64,000 nucleotides of DNA from Gammaproteobacteria bacterium (lineage in GTDB: Bacteria; Pseudomonadota; Gammaproteobacteria; Pseudomonadales; Azotimanducaceae): positions 103,168-167,167 of the forward strand of contig JAPPGA010000035.1 of NCBI GenBank assembly GCA_028821515.1, in the 5' to 3' direction. The position numbers were made by a program, and so were the translations under genes. The notes under the pieces are model-generated. The model saw nothing but the letters and a program-made list of their open reading frames with translations, was not told where the DNA came from and did not search any database. Below, piece after piece: positions 8,976 through 16,395 of the stretch; the stretch's first letter is position 1, and every line of letters begins with the position of its first letter.

Positions 8976-9013
8976 CTGCCAGAGGTTAGCATGGCCTCGG
9001 GGAGGATCATTCG

Positions 9014-9463
9014 ATGGCGGGAAAGTATTTCGAAGAGCTTGAGATAGGGCGTACGTTCGCGCACGAACCCGGCCGCACGGTCACGGAAACCGACAACCTG
9101 CTCTTCACGGCGCTGACCCTCAACCCGCAGCCGCTGCACCTCGACGCCGAGTTCGCGAAGAACACCCAGCACGGCCAGATCCTCGTCAACAGCCTGTTCA
9201 CCCTGGCGCTCGTGGTTGGGCTGTCCGTGGGCGACACTACGTTGGGCACGACCATCGGCAACCTCGGGTTCGACAAGACGACATTCCCCAACCCGGTATT
9301 CCTTGGCGACACGATCCGGGTCACCACCACCGTCGTCGACCGGCGCGAAAGTCGCTCAAGGCCGGACCGTGGCATCGTCACCTTCGAACACGTCGGGACC
9401 AATCAGCGCGGCGAGGTCGTCTGCTCGTGCCTTCGCGGTGCCATGATGATGCGGCAACCGTAA
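9014..9463 (+). CDS. MaoC-family (hot-dog) enoyl-CoA hydratase
   Basis: The 149-residue single hot-dog domain carries the MaoC active-site block HLDAEFAKNTQHGQILV, with the Asp and His positions typical of R-specific hydratases, followed by the conserved FPNPVFLGDTI strand. It resembles mesaconyl-CoA/mesaconyl-C4 hydratases and other MaoC dehydratases that act on short branched CoA esters. A CoA-ester lyase of the malyl/citramalyl type lies 1.2 kb downstream on the same strand, which supports that role by inference. The gene is divergent from the acyl-CoA dehydrogenase. Confidence 0.85.
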   Translation: MAGKYFEELEIGRTFAHEPGRTVTETDNLLFTALTLNPQPLHLDAEFAKNTQHGQILVNSLFTLALVVGLSVGDTTLGTTIGNLGFDKTTFPNPVFLGDTIRVTTTVVDRRESRSRPDRGIVTFEHVGTNQRGEVVCSCLRGAMMMRQP

Positions 9464-9477
9464 CCGGTCCTGCGTCT

Positions 9478-9996
9478 CTAGTCGCCGAGAATTTCCTCCA
9501 GCGCGTAGAGCGTTTTCTGGGGTATGCGCTCAGTCGGGTAATAGCGCGTTACGATTTCCATCGCGGTCTCGTAGTCGGTGACATTCAGGTAGCGCAGCAG
9601 GTATCGAATGTCGGCCTCGTCGTGAAACTCAGGTCCCAGCCGCATACCCAGGCATTTCATGGCAAGCAGGTATTCAGGGCTGGCCGTCATCACCGAGAGA
9701 TTTGATAGTTCAAGAAATGGCTGATAGTCGCCCCGCTGGCTCAGATAGCCCTTGACCGCGTCGTTTAGCCAGTCTGGAGGACATTGCTCCTCGTCGGCGA
9801 TGCGTTCTGCCGCCTTGCGAATCACGTCGGCGGGACGAAAGAAGGCGTCCAGGTCCTGTGTGCTCTGACGCGCCTCGTGTAGGAGACACATGACGGCGCC
9901 ACCCACAAGATAGATCTCCCCCCGGACATCGACTTCCGCAAGTCTTTCGTTCAGAACCGCAAGCAGGCGGTGAATGTCGTCGCGATGGAGCATCAT
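9478..9996 (-). CDS. DUF6036-type nucleotidyltransferase (putative toxin partner)
   Basis: The 172-residue protein carries a minimal nucleotidyltransferase core: EIYLVGGAVM (Gly-Gly motif) followed about 20 residues later by TQDLDAFF (Asp-x-Asp metal ligands). DUF6036 and similar MNT proteins are found as the catalytic half of toxin-antitoxin-like pairs. I chose ATG 9996 because it overlaps the TGA of the upstream ribbon-helix-helix gene by one base (TGATG) and because the longer open frame upstream is only the antisense of that gene. Whether it transfers nucleotides to tRNA, protein or a small substrate cannot be told. Confidence 0.75.
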   Translation of the reverse strand: MMLHRDDIHRLLAVLNERLAEVDVRGEIYLVGGAVMCLLHEARQSTQDLDAFFRPADVIRKAAERIADEEQCPPDWLNDAVKGYLSQRGDYQPFLELSNLSVMTASPEYLLAMKCLGMRLGPEFHDEADIRYLLRYLNVTDYETAMEIVTRYYPTERIPQKTLYALEEILGD

Positions 9997-10487
9997 CAGA
10001 CTCTGTCGCCCAAGGTGCTGTCTACGAACAAGTTGCGGCGGCGGAAGGGTGGAGGAGACGACGTCAGGAGGTGCAGTCTCAGCGACTCCAGCCGCGACGC
10101 GAACCAGGGGGCCTCCAGCGGCGGAATGTCTTTCGGCCACTCCGGCACCGGCACGTGCTTGCTTGCGCACGCGTATTCCACCATCGCCGCAAGGCAATTC
10201 GAGGTCCATGCATCCATGTGCCTGAGGTCTGCAGACTGCACGGCGACCTCCAGTCTGGTCGCGCTGCACCGTTGGAGAAAATCGTGAATCGCCGCAAGCG
10301 TCAGCGACTGCGGGGAGGGGTCTGACTTCAACCGGTTGATCAGTCGCTGGAACTCGTCGGACGGCGGCGGCAGCAATCTGCTCAGCACCCACTTGGACAC
10401 ATCTTCTCCCGCGCGCGCGGCCTGTGCCTTGATTTGTTTCTTCTGCTCCGCGCTGATCCGCAGCTGAAGTTGTTCGGTCTTGGCCAT
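9996..10487 (-). CDS. Ribbon-helix-helix-like DNA-binding protein, antitoxin-like partner
   Basis: The 163-residue protein starts with a ribbon-helix-helix signature (LQLRISAEQKKQIKAQAARA, then EDVSKWVLSRLLP), as in DUF1778/CopG-like regulators. A longer C-terminal helical domain of about 110 residues follows. It directly precedes, and overlaps by one base, the nucleotidyltransferase gene. In type II modules the first gene usually encodes the antitoxin and autorepressor; that role is inferred. The ATG at 10487 is supported by the start of the RHH fold. Confidence 0.72.
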   Translation of the reverse strand: MAKTEQLQLRISAEQKKQIKAQAARAGEDVSKWVLSRLLPPPSDEFQRLINRLKSDPSPQSLTLAAIHDFLQRCSATRLEVAVQSADLRHMDAWTSNCLAAMVEYACASKHVPVPEWPKDIPPLEAPWFASRLESLRLHLLTSSPPPFRRRNLFVDSTLGDRV

Positions 10488-10668
10488 GCAACTATCGTAG
10501 TGATCGCTTCCCGAAATGTCCATACGGTGTATTGACAGTGTGACAGCTTTCCGTTGTTTGTGTGCATGCGACACCTTGACGTGCGCCTGCCAGGAGCCAT
10601 GTTGACTAATCCGCCTCAATCGCGGACTGTGCGTCATATCCATTGTGAGCGGGGAATGAGCTGTTCGC

Positions 10669-11562
10669 ATGACACGCCTGCGTCGATCGGTACATTTCGT
10701 CCCGGGCGGCAACGAGCGGATGCTCGTCAAGGCGCTCGCTACCAACGCGGACAGCCTGATCTTCGACCTGGAGGATGCGGTCACGCCCGATCGCAAGGAC
10801 GAGGTGCGTGGCATGGTGGCATCGTGGCTCGCCGACACCGACTTCGGCACGAAGGAAAAGACCGTGCGCATGAACCCGCTGGACACGCAGTGGGGCCATT
10901 CGGATCTCGAGGCGACCATGGTTTCGCCCCCGGACGCGTACGTGGTCCCGAAGCCGGAAACGCTGGAGGGTCTCAACGCCATAGATGCCGAGTTGTCGCG
11001 CCTCGAACGATTGCATGGACATCCCGATAGGGGAGTGGGCCTCATTCTGATCGCCGAGACGCCGTTAGGCGCGCTCAACAACCCGACCTTCCCGGGATGT
11101 CCCCGCGTCGAGGCGATGACCTGGGGCGGGGAGGACATGTCTGCGGTTCTCGGCGTGCCCGGCAACCGGGATGCCCACGGCAACTACCTGTCCGTGTACC
11201 AGCACACCCGCGTGGTGACCCTGCTGAGCGCGGCTGCGGGTGGCGTGCAACCTCTCGATGCCGTGTACGTCGACTTCCGCGACATCGACGGCCTTCGAGA
11301 GGAGTGCGAGGAAGGGGCGCGGCTCGGCTTCACCGGCAAGCTGTCCATCCACCCGGACCAGATCGACGTGATCAACGAAGCGTTCACGCCGGCGCCGGAA
11401 CTGGTTGCCGAGGCGCGGGCCCTGATCGAGGCGTTCGATGAAGCCCAGGCCCAGGGCCGCATGGCGTTTTCGTTCAACGGCCAGATGGTGGATATGCCGC
11501 ACCTCAGCCGCGCCCGGGCGCTGCTGGAGCGGGCGCGGCTGATCGAGGAGAACGCGTCCTAG
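10669..11562 (+). CDS. HpcH/HpaI aldolase / CitE-like CoA-ester lyase
   Basis: The 297-residue TIM-barrel protein has the CitE/malyl-CoA lyase features: RRSVHFVPGGNERML at the N-terminus (CoA contact), FDLEDAV, an Arg in KTVRMNPLDT, LILIAETPLGALN with the metal-binding Glu, TWGGEDMSAVLG with a metal-binding Asp, and KLSIHPDQI near the C-terminus. Family members cleave malyl-, methylmalyl- or citramalyl-CoA into acetyl- or propionyl-CoA plus glyoxylate or pyruvate. With the MaoC hydratase upstream it could form a mesaconate or itaconate type branch, which is inference. An insertion sequence abuts its stop codon without altering the protein. Confidence 0.88.
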   Translation: MTRLRRSVHFVPGGNERMLVKALATNADSLIFDLEDAVTPDRKDEVRGMVASWLADTDFGTKEKTVRMNPLDTQWGHSDLEATMVSPPDAYVVPKPETLEGLNAIDAELSRLERLHGHPDRGVGLILIAETPLGALNNPTFPGCPRVEAMTWGGEDMSAVLGVPGNRDAHGNYLSVYQHTRVVTLLSAAAGGVQPLDAVYVDFRDIDGLREECEEGARLGFTGKLSIHPDQIDVINEAFTPAPELVAEARALIEAFDEAQAQGRMAFSFNGQMVDMPHLSRARALLERARLIEENAS

Positions 11563-11579
11563 GAGCTTGCGCCGTAGGA
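11563..11579 (+). repeat. Left terminal inverted repeat of the IS1182-type element
   Basis: GAGCTTGCGCCGTAGGA; it differs at one position from the reverse complement of the right end. The target duplication CTAG lies directly outside it. Confidence 0.88.
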
Positions 11580-11735
11580 TGATGCCCTGATCGCGCGACC
11601 GCCGCCGAGCGAACGTCGGCGGACGGCGACCGCCCCGGTCTTGGGGACGACGGGTGATTCGCCCGGCCCGAGGGCTATAGCTTTTCCTTATGGGCAGGCC
11701 CGGAATCATAGCGAACGGGGCCGCGAAGCCTGTTC

Positions 11736-13058
11736 TCAGGCCGCCTGGAGGCCCCGCAGCCGCCTGATGTTCAGCGCCAGGCACACCAGGCCCCACTCGC
11801 CCCGCGCCTTGTCCAGCCCGCGCACGCTGAAGCGACGGAAGCCGAGCGCCTCCTTGATCCATCCGTTCGGCGCCTCCGACAGCCACTTGCGCTCGGCGTA
11901 TCGCGCCCGCCCCGCCGCCGTCGCCAGCTTCTCCGCCATGCGCGCCTTCGCCGGATGCTTCTCCGCGTCCGCCGACACGTCGCGCCGGCCCTCCCGGCCC
12001 AGGGCCACATAGCCGTCCACGCCGCGATCCTCCAGCGTCGCGAGGTCCGCCTCGTTGCAGTACCCGGCGTCCGCCAGCGCCGACGCCGGGCGCTCTCCGA
12101 AGGTCGTCTCCACCTCGTCCAGCAGCGGCACCATGCGGCCCTGGTCGGTGGCGCTCGACGACACCTCGGTGGCGACGATCAACTGGTTCTCGCCCTCCAC
12201 CGCCACCTGCGCGTTGTAGCACTGCTGGAAGCCCTCCTGCGAGGTCTTCATGATCCGGCTCTCCGGGTCCGTGAAATTGTCCTGCGCCTGCTCCTCCGGC
12301 TCGCCGTAGGCGCGCTTGTAAGGCCGGCCCCCCTTCGGGTTCCGCTTCATGCCCGGCTTGCGCCCGCGCGCCGCGTCCGCCTCCCGCTGCCGCGCCTCCA
12401 AACGCTTCTTCGCCGCCCGGATCGCCGCCAGCCGGTCCTCGCGCCGCTTCAACTCCTGCGGCAACTCGTCGCCCCGGAAATCCTTCCCGAACCGCGCGTC
12501 CTCCGCCGCGTCCGTCTCCCGCGCCCGATCCAGCAGCGCCCCGATCTCGCCCTCCAGACGCCGCTCCTCCTCCAGCATCCGCCCGTAGCTCATCGCCTTG
12601 CGCTTGCTCGCGTTCGCCCGAACCTTCGTCCCGTCGATCGACAGCTTGCCGAAGTTCGCCACCCCCATCTCGCGCGCCAGCCGAACCACCTCCGCGAACA
12701 AACGCTTGAAATCCGCCAAGTGCCGCCGCCGAAACTCGCAGATCGTCCGGTGGCTCGGAAAGTTCCCCGCCGCCAGCACCCGGAACGCCACATCCTCCTC
12801 CAGCCGCCGCGCCATCCCCCGCGACGAGAACACCCCCGTCGCGTAGCCGTAGATCAGAACCTTCACCATCATCGCCGGCTCGTACGGCGACTTGCGCCGC
12901 CCGTCCCCCTCGTACGGCGCGTAGAACGCCGACAGGTCCAGCCCGTCCACCAGGTCGCTCACATGGTCCGCCAGGTGGCCCTCCGGCAGCCACTCCCGCA
13001 AACTCGGCGCCAGCAGCAGCGCCTGGTCCGGCTGGTACGGGCGAAACGTCGTCGGCAT
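11736..13058 (-). CDS. IS1182-family transposase
   Basis: The 440-residue DDE transposase has an N-terminal DUF772-type helical domain (FYAPYEGDGRRKSPYEPAMM), the first catalytic region LSIDGTKVRANASK, a Lys/Glu-rich insertion that could form a coiled coil (about 160-245), the second Asp region ALADAGYCNEAD, and the C-terminal block WLSEAPNGWIKEALGFRRFS typical of DDE_Tnp_1_6 members of the IS1182 family. No internal stop or frameshift is seen, so it should be active. ATG 13058 is preferred over the in-frame TTG five codons upstream. Confidence 0.9.
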   Translation of the reverse strand: MPTTFRPYQPDQALLLAPSLREWLPEGHLADHVSDLVDGLDLSAFYAPYEGDGRRKSPYEPAMMVKVLIYGYATGVFSSRGMARRLEEDVAFRVLAAGNFPSHRTICEFRRRHLADFKRLFAEVVRLAREMGVANFGKLSIDGTKVRANASKRKAMSYGRMLEEERRLEGEIGALLDRARETDAAEDARFGKDFRGDELPQELKRREDRLAAIRAAKKRLEARQREADAARGRKPGMKRNPKGGRPYKRAYGEPEEQAQDNFTDPESRIMKTSQEGFQQCYNAQVAVEGENQLIVATEVSSSATDQGRMVPLLDEVETTFGERPASALADAGYCNEADLATLEDRGVDGYVALGREGRRDVSADAEKHPAKARMAEKLATAAGRARYAERKWLSEAPNGWIKEALGFRRFSVRGLDKARGEWGLVCLALNIRRLRGLQAA

Positions 13059-13103
13059 CGCGGCTTCCCACAAACAACTATGCGCGTATTATCCCATTTC
13101 GTT

Positions 13104-13120
13104 TCCTACGGCGCAGGCTC
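13104..13120 (-). repeat. Right terminal inverted repeat of the IS1182-type element
   Basis: On the minus strand it reads GAGCCTGCGCCGTAGGA, the partner of the repeat at 11563. The second copy of the CTAG duplication follows directly. Confidence 0.88.
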
Positions 13121-13149
13121 CTAGGGGTCGACTGGACTGGGCGGAAGGC

Positions 13150-14064
13150 CTACATGCCCTGCACGGTGTTGTCCGCAGGGGTGTCGGAAGCACTCCTCAG
13201 GAAGTCCCGGAGCTGTCGGTCGTGCCGCCGCGTCGCGCCTTTTTCGTGTATGTACGGTTCCCAGCGCGGCGAACTCGCCGCTTCGGGCACGTCGCCTACC
13301 ACCGTCACGCGCTGGATGATGCGCTCGCCGTCGAAGTCGTCGAGCACGAAGTGCTGGGTACACCGGTTGTCCCAGATGGCGACCGTCCCTTCGGACCATT
13401 GATAGCGCACGGTAAACCGCGGACTCGACACCCACCGTGTCAGGTAATTCAGGAGCAATTCGCTCTCCTCGTGGCTCATCTCGACGATGCGGCGCGTGAA
13501 GTGCTCGTTGACGAACAGCGATTTCCTGCGGGTCACGGGGTGAATGCGCACCACCGGGTGGGTCGCCATCACGTCGGCGCGGTTGTGGGGATGGGCGTCG
13601 TGCAGCGCGGTCAGGCCCTCGCACAGGTCGCGTAGCGGCGCCGATAGCTCGTCGTACGCCTTGTACATGTTGGCCCACATCGTATCGCCGCCCACATCGG
13701 GGCACGTCACTACCCGCAGGATGGACAGGATGGAGGGTTCCGACTGGAACGTCAGGTCGCTGTGCCACTCGTCGGCGACGCCTCCACGGCTTCCCACGAG
13801 TTCAAGGATCTCGGGGTACGGCGTGCGGTTCCTGACGTTGGGATGCCCCTCGATGTGCCCGAAGTGTTTGCCGAACTCGATATGCTCTTCTGTCGTCATG
13901 TACTGCCCGGGGAAGAACAGGACGAGATGCTCGTGGAGCAGATCCAGGATCTCCTCCGCCTCGGCCGGGCCGGCGTGTGCCAGCGATATGCCGCGCACCT
14001 CGGCACCGAGACTCGGCGAGACTTTGGATACTTCGTACTGATTGATCTTTGGTCTGGTCGCCAT
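13150..14064 (-). CDS. TauD/TfdA-family Fe(II)/2-oxoglutarate dioxygenase
   Basis: The 304-residue protein has the full facial triad: EWHSDLTF (His101, Asp103) and DNRCTQHFVLDDFDGERIIQR (His238), with the 2-oxoglutarate-binding Arg252 eleven or more residues later. Family members hydroxylate taurine, 2,4-D, alkyl sulfates, carnitine precursors and other substrates; the substrate here cannot be assigned. ATG 14064 is chosen because AGGAGG lies about 11 nt upstream and the protein then starts like other TauD proteins. It converges on the insertion sequence, whose right end lies 26 bp beyond its stop. Confidence 0.9.
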   Translation of the reverse strand: MATRPKINQYEVSKVSPSLGAEVRGISLAHAGPAEAEEILDLLHEHLVLFFPGQYMTTEEHIEFGKHFGHIEGHPNVRNRTPYPEILELVGSRGGVADEWHSDLTFQSEPSILSILRVVTCPDVGGDTMWANMYKAYDELSAPLRDLCEGLTALHDAHPHNRADVMATHPVVRIHPVTRRKSLFVNEHFTRRIVEMSHEESELLLNYLTRWVSSPRFTVRYQWSEGTVAIWDNRCTQHFVLDDFDGERIIQRVTVVGDVPEAASSPRWEPYIHEKGATRRHDRQLRDFLRSASDTPADNTVQGM

Positions 14065-14213
14065 CCGGGCCGCCCTCCTGGATGCCTGCTGGATGGTTCC
14101 AAAGGCTACTAGGGTGCATGGGAATAGGCCAGCGACGGGTCGCATCCCTCTGCATGACGAGCATCCGAAGGGGACCGCCAGGTGGCATAATCCGGAAGGA
14201 CACGACGGAGATC

Positions 14214-14966
14214 ATGGCCATGGTGAAGAAGCTGGCGATTTCGGTATTGGCCACTGGCTGTTTCGCGGCGCACGGCGCGGGGATCCAGGCCGATCACATT
14301 GAAACCCACCGTGGCGTTACCCCTTGGGGTGGCGATCACGAGAGAGTGGAGGCGGGCCGGTGGACCCAGGACGAGGAGGGGCGCACCCGCCACGATATCG
14401 ACGACTGGACCCAGATCGTGGACCCGATCGAGGGCGTCGTGTGGAGGGCCAACTCGAAGCGCGGCAGATATAGCGAGGCGCGAAGAAGGGTCGCCACTGC
14501 GCCGATGGGCACTCCGCTGATCGATTTGCCGGGATCATTCGCCGGTCCGAACGTCCGGGAGATTTCGCGAACCGATTTGGGCACCCGGGAGATCAACGGT
14601 GTGGAGTGCGAGGGGACCCTGGTGGAGGTCGCGATGACTGGCGGCGGCTTCACCAGGCACTTCGAATTCGAGGCGTGGAAGACCGAGGCGTTCATCTTCC
14701 CGTTCAACGTGGTATTCGCGACCCGTTCCGACGACGGCGAGCAGAGGACGGAACTGCGCAACATCGTTGAATTGACGGACACCCAGATGGAGGGGATCTT
14801 TCCGGCCGGACGAAGACTGGAAGGAAACGCGCTTTCAGATAGTGCGTACCAACGTCGCCTGGAGCGGCCTGTGGCCGTTCACGAAACCGGGGACCAAGGT
14901 CACCGGTACCATCTGGCCCAAACCCCGAGAACGGGATTGGTAGCGGCCCGGAGTCAAATGACGTGA
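14214..14966 (+). CDS. Secreted protein of unknown function, probable frameshift near 14800
   Basis: It begins MAMVKKLAISVLATGCFAAH, a Sec signal peptide, with GGAG a few bases upstream (14207). The mature part is hydrophilic and mostly beta, with DDWTQIVDPIEGVVWRANSK, as in small exported proteins that bracket a short conserved DP-x-x-GVVW motif. From about 14800 the annotated frame becomes Arg/Gln-rich with poor codon quality. The neighbouring frame reads as a natural continuation (FRPDEDWKETRFQIVRTNV...) with strongly GC-biased third positions and stops at 14943. A one-base insertion in the TTT at 14799-14801 would explain this, so the true product probably ends near 14943. The open frame as given ends at 14966. 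No function can be assigned. Confidence 0.6.
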   Translation: MAMVKKLAISVLATGCFAAHGAGIQADHIETHRGVTPWGGDHERVEAGRWTQDEEGRTRHDIDDWTQIVDPIEGVVWRANSKRGRYSEARRRVATAPMGTPLIDLPGSFAGPNVREISRTDLGTREINGVECEGTLVEVAMTGGGFTRHFEFEAWKTEAFIFPFNVVFATRSDDGEQRTELRNIVELTDTQMEGIFPAGRRLEGNALSDSAYQRRLERPVAVHETGDQGHRYHLAQTPRTGLVAARSQMT

Positions 14967-15637
14967 TGGCAGAGGTGGCCACCTACGAACTCATCGACCA
15001 TGTGGCCGTGGTCACCATGGACGACGGCAAAGCCAACGTCTTCGGCCCGGACATGATCGCCGCATTGAACAGCCATCTCGACCGGGCGGCGGACGATGCC
15101 AAGGTCGTCATGCTGACTGGACGCCCGGGTCTGTTTTCCGGCGGTTTCGATTTACGGGTGATTCGCGGCGATGACGAGGAAACGGCGCGGAACATGACCC
15201 GTGGGGGCGCACGCCTCCTCATGCGCCTCTACGGTCTGCCACAGCCGCTGGTGATCGCTTCCACGGGGCACGCGGTAGCCCTGGGCGCGTTGTGCCTCCT
15301 GACCGGAGACTACCGGGTCGGTGCAGACGGCGACTTCCGAATCGGGCTGAACGAGACGGCGATCGGCCTGGCCCTGCCGCCCTTCGCCGTGATGCTCGCT
15401 GACGAGCGGCTGTCGAGGCGTCACCTGGCCCGGGCAACCCTCGGTGCAAGGATATTTTCACCAGCGGGAGCCAGGGACGCGGGATTCCTGGACGAAGTGG
15501 TTGCGCCCGAGGAGCTTCGGGAGTCCGCTCTCGACGTGGCCCGCCAGATGGTGGATCTTGACGGTTCCGCTTATGCGGGAACGAAACAGGGGCTAAGGGG
15601 CGCTTCCATCGCCAGGATTCTTGAAAGACTGCGTTAG
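14966..15637 (+). CDS. Crotonase-fold enoyl-CoA hydratase/isomerase family protein
   Basis: The 223-residue protein shows the crotonase core: HVAVVTMDDGKANVFGPDM at the N-terminus, the first oxyanion-hole loop GRPGLFSGGFDLR, and the second ASTGHAVALGALCLLTGDYR. It lacks the usual catalytic Glu pair in an obvious position and is shorter than the typical 260 residues, so it may be an isomerase, hydrolase or other crotonase activity. ATG 14966 directly follows a GTG in the same frame. It starts right after the secreted protein (the overlap depends on that gene's frame). Confidence 0.85.
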   Translation: MAEVATYELIDHVAVVTMDDGKANVFGPDMIAALNSHLDRAADDAKVVMLTGRPGLFSGGFDLRVIRGDDEETARNMTRGGARLLMRLYGLPQPLVIASTGHAVALGALCLLTGDYRVGADGDFRIGLNETAIGLALPPFAVMLADERLSRRHLARATLGARIFSPAGARDAGFLDEVVAPEELRESALDVARQMVDLDGSAYAGTKQGLRGASIARILERLR

Positions 15638-15660
15638 CCGATTTCTATCCGCTTGGGACG

Positions 15661-15879
15661 CTAACCGCTCCGAAACGCCCTGCGGAACACGCGGATGGAA
15701 ACCCACGTGGCGGCGGACCCGCAGATGAGGATGACAAGGACGCCGATTGCAGGATGCACCGGCTTCAGCATATTCAGAAGGTGGCCAACTGCGAAGAACG
15801 GGAGGGCCACGACGACGAATGTGCCCGGCCACACATATGCCAGAATGCCCAGCGTCGCGAGAACCTTGCGTCCGTCCAA
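15661..15879 (-). CDS. Small two-helix membrane protein
   Basis: The 72 codons encode two hydrophobic segments (about 8-32 and 44-64) joined by a short loop, with a basic C-terminus (RVFRRAFRSG) that would face the cytoplasm. The only start available is TTG, 8 nt after the stop of the DUF2087 gene. The hydrophobic pattern and position favour a real gene, but no family is recognised. Confidence 0.5.
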   Translation of the reverse strand: MDGRKVLATLGILAYVWPGTFVVVALPFFAVGHLLNMLKPVHPAIGVLVILICGSAATWVSIRVFRRAFRSG

Positions 15880-15887
15880 GACTGAAT

Positions 15888-16328
15888 CTACGCCCCTCTC
15901 AAGCGGGATTGCTTGCGCGCTTGACGATGTCGCAGGACCTCGGCGTTGATCGCGCCCGCGTCGATTTCAATGGCGGGGTCGCCGAGTACTTCCGCGACGC
16001 GGCCATAGTTCAGAAAATACACCGAACCGTCCATCCGGCGCATGAGGAAACCGTAGTCCACCATTCGCCGCCGCAGCGTCACGTGATCGATCTCCGCCCG
16101 TACCGAGGCCAGCCAGTCAGAAAGTGCCTCGTTGACCTCCCACTCGGTGTGAGGGCGTCTCCGGGTCAGGCAACCGGCCGCCACGGCGAGTACAGCGTCG
16201 AGTTCCACTGGATGCGTCGGGAATCCCTGCAGGCGGCCAGATTGAAGAAGACGGCGAAACAGCTCCTCGACGTTCGCCCGGGTCGCCGCTGAATCCGGAT
16301 TCGGCAGCCCGATATCAGGGTGCGACAT
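15888..16328 (-). CDS. DUF2087-domain protein
   Basis: The 146-residue protein contains the DUF2087 pattern of a winged-helix-like domain: EWEVNEALSDW, then DHVTLRRRMVDYGFLMRRMDGSVYFL (tyr-glu-arg-type block followed by LRR-x-LVDYG). This domain is common in small regulators and at the C-terminus of ArsR/GNAT proteins, and is thought to bind nucleic acid. The role is unknown. The gene is followed closely by the small membrane protein. Confidence 0.75.
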   Translation of the reverse strand: MSHPDIGLPNPDSAATRANVEELFRRLLQSGRLQGFPTHPVELDAVLAVAAGCLTRRRPHTEWEVNEALSDWLASVRAEIDHVTLRRRMVDYGFLMRRMDGSVYFLNYGRVAEVLGDPAIEIDAGAINAEVLRHRQARKQSRLRGA

Positions 16329-16395
16329 TTTGCGATACCGCGGTGGATTGAAGGCGGACAGTCTATCAGGCGTGGTTTGCCCGCCGGCGCCAAGC

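Larger units (their letters stand above)
11563..13120 (-). mobile_element. Complete IS1182-type insertion sequence (1558 bp)
   Basis: The element is bounded by 17-bp terminal inverted repeats that match at 16 positions (11563-11579, GAGCTTGCGCCGTAGGA; complement of 13104-13120, GAGCCTGCGCCGTAGGA). It is flanked by a 4-bp direct repeat CTAG (11559-11562 and 13121-13124), which is the target duplication. One full-length transposase occupies most of it on the minus strand. The element appears intact and potentially mobile. Because CTAG is palindromic, the apparent inverted repeat extends outward into the duplication. Confidence 0.9.

Noticed and set aside
10501..10560. TTGACA-like hexamer and TGACA repeats as a promoter for the CoA-ester lyase
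   Set aside because: No matching -10 box lies at the right spacing; too weak to report as a feature.
11065..13077. Long minus-strand frame of 670 codons across the IS and the CoA-ester lyase
   Set aside because: The Gly/Ala/Arg-rich translation is the other frame of the transposase and antisense to the lyase. Long frames without stops are expected in such GC-rich DNA.
11955..13124. 389-codon plus-strand frame within the IS
   Set aside because: Leu/Arg/His-rich antisense of the transposase.
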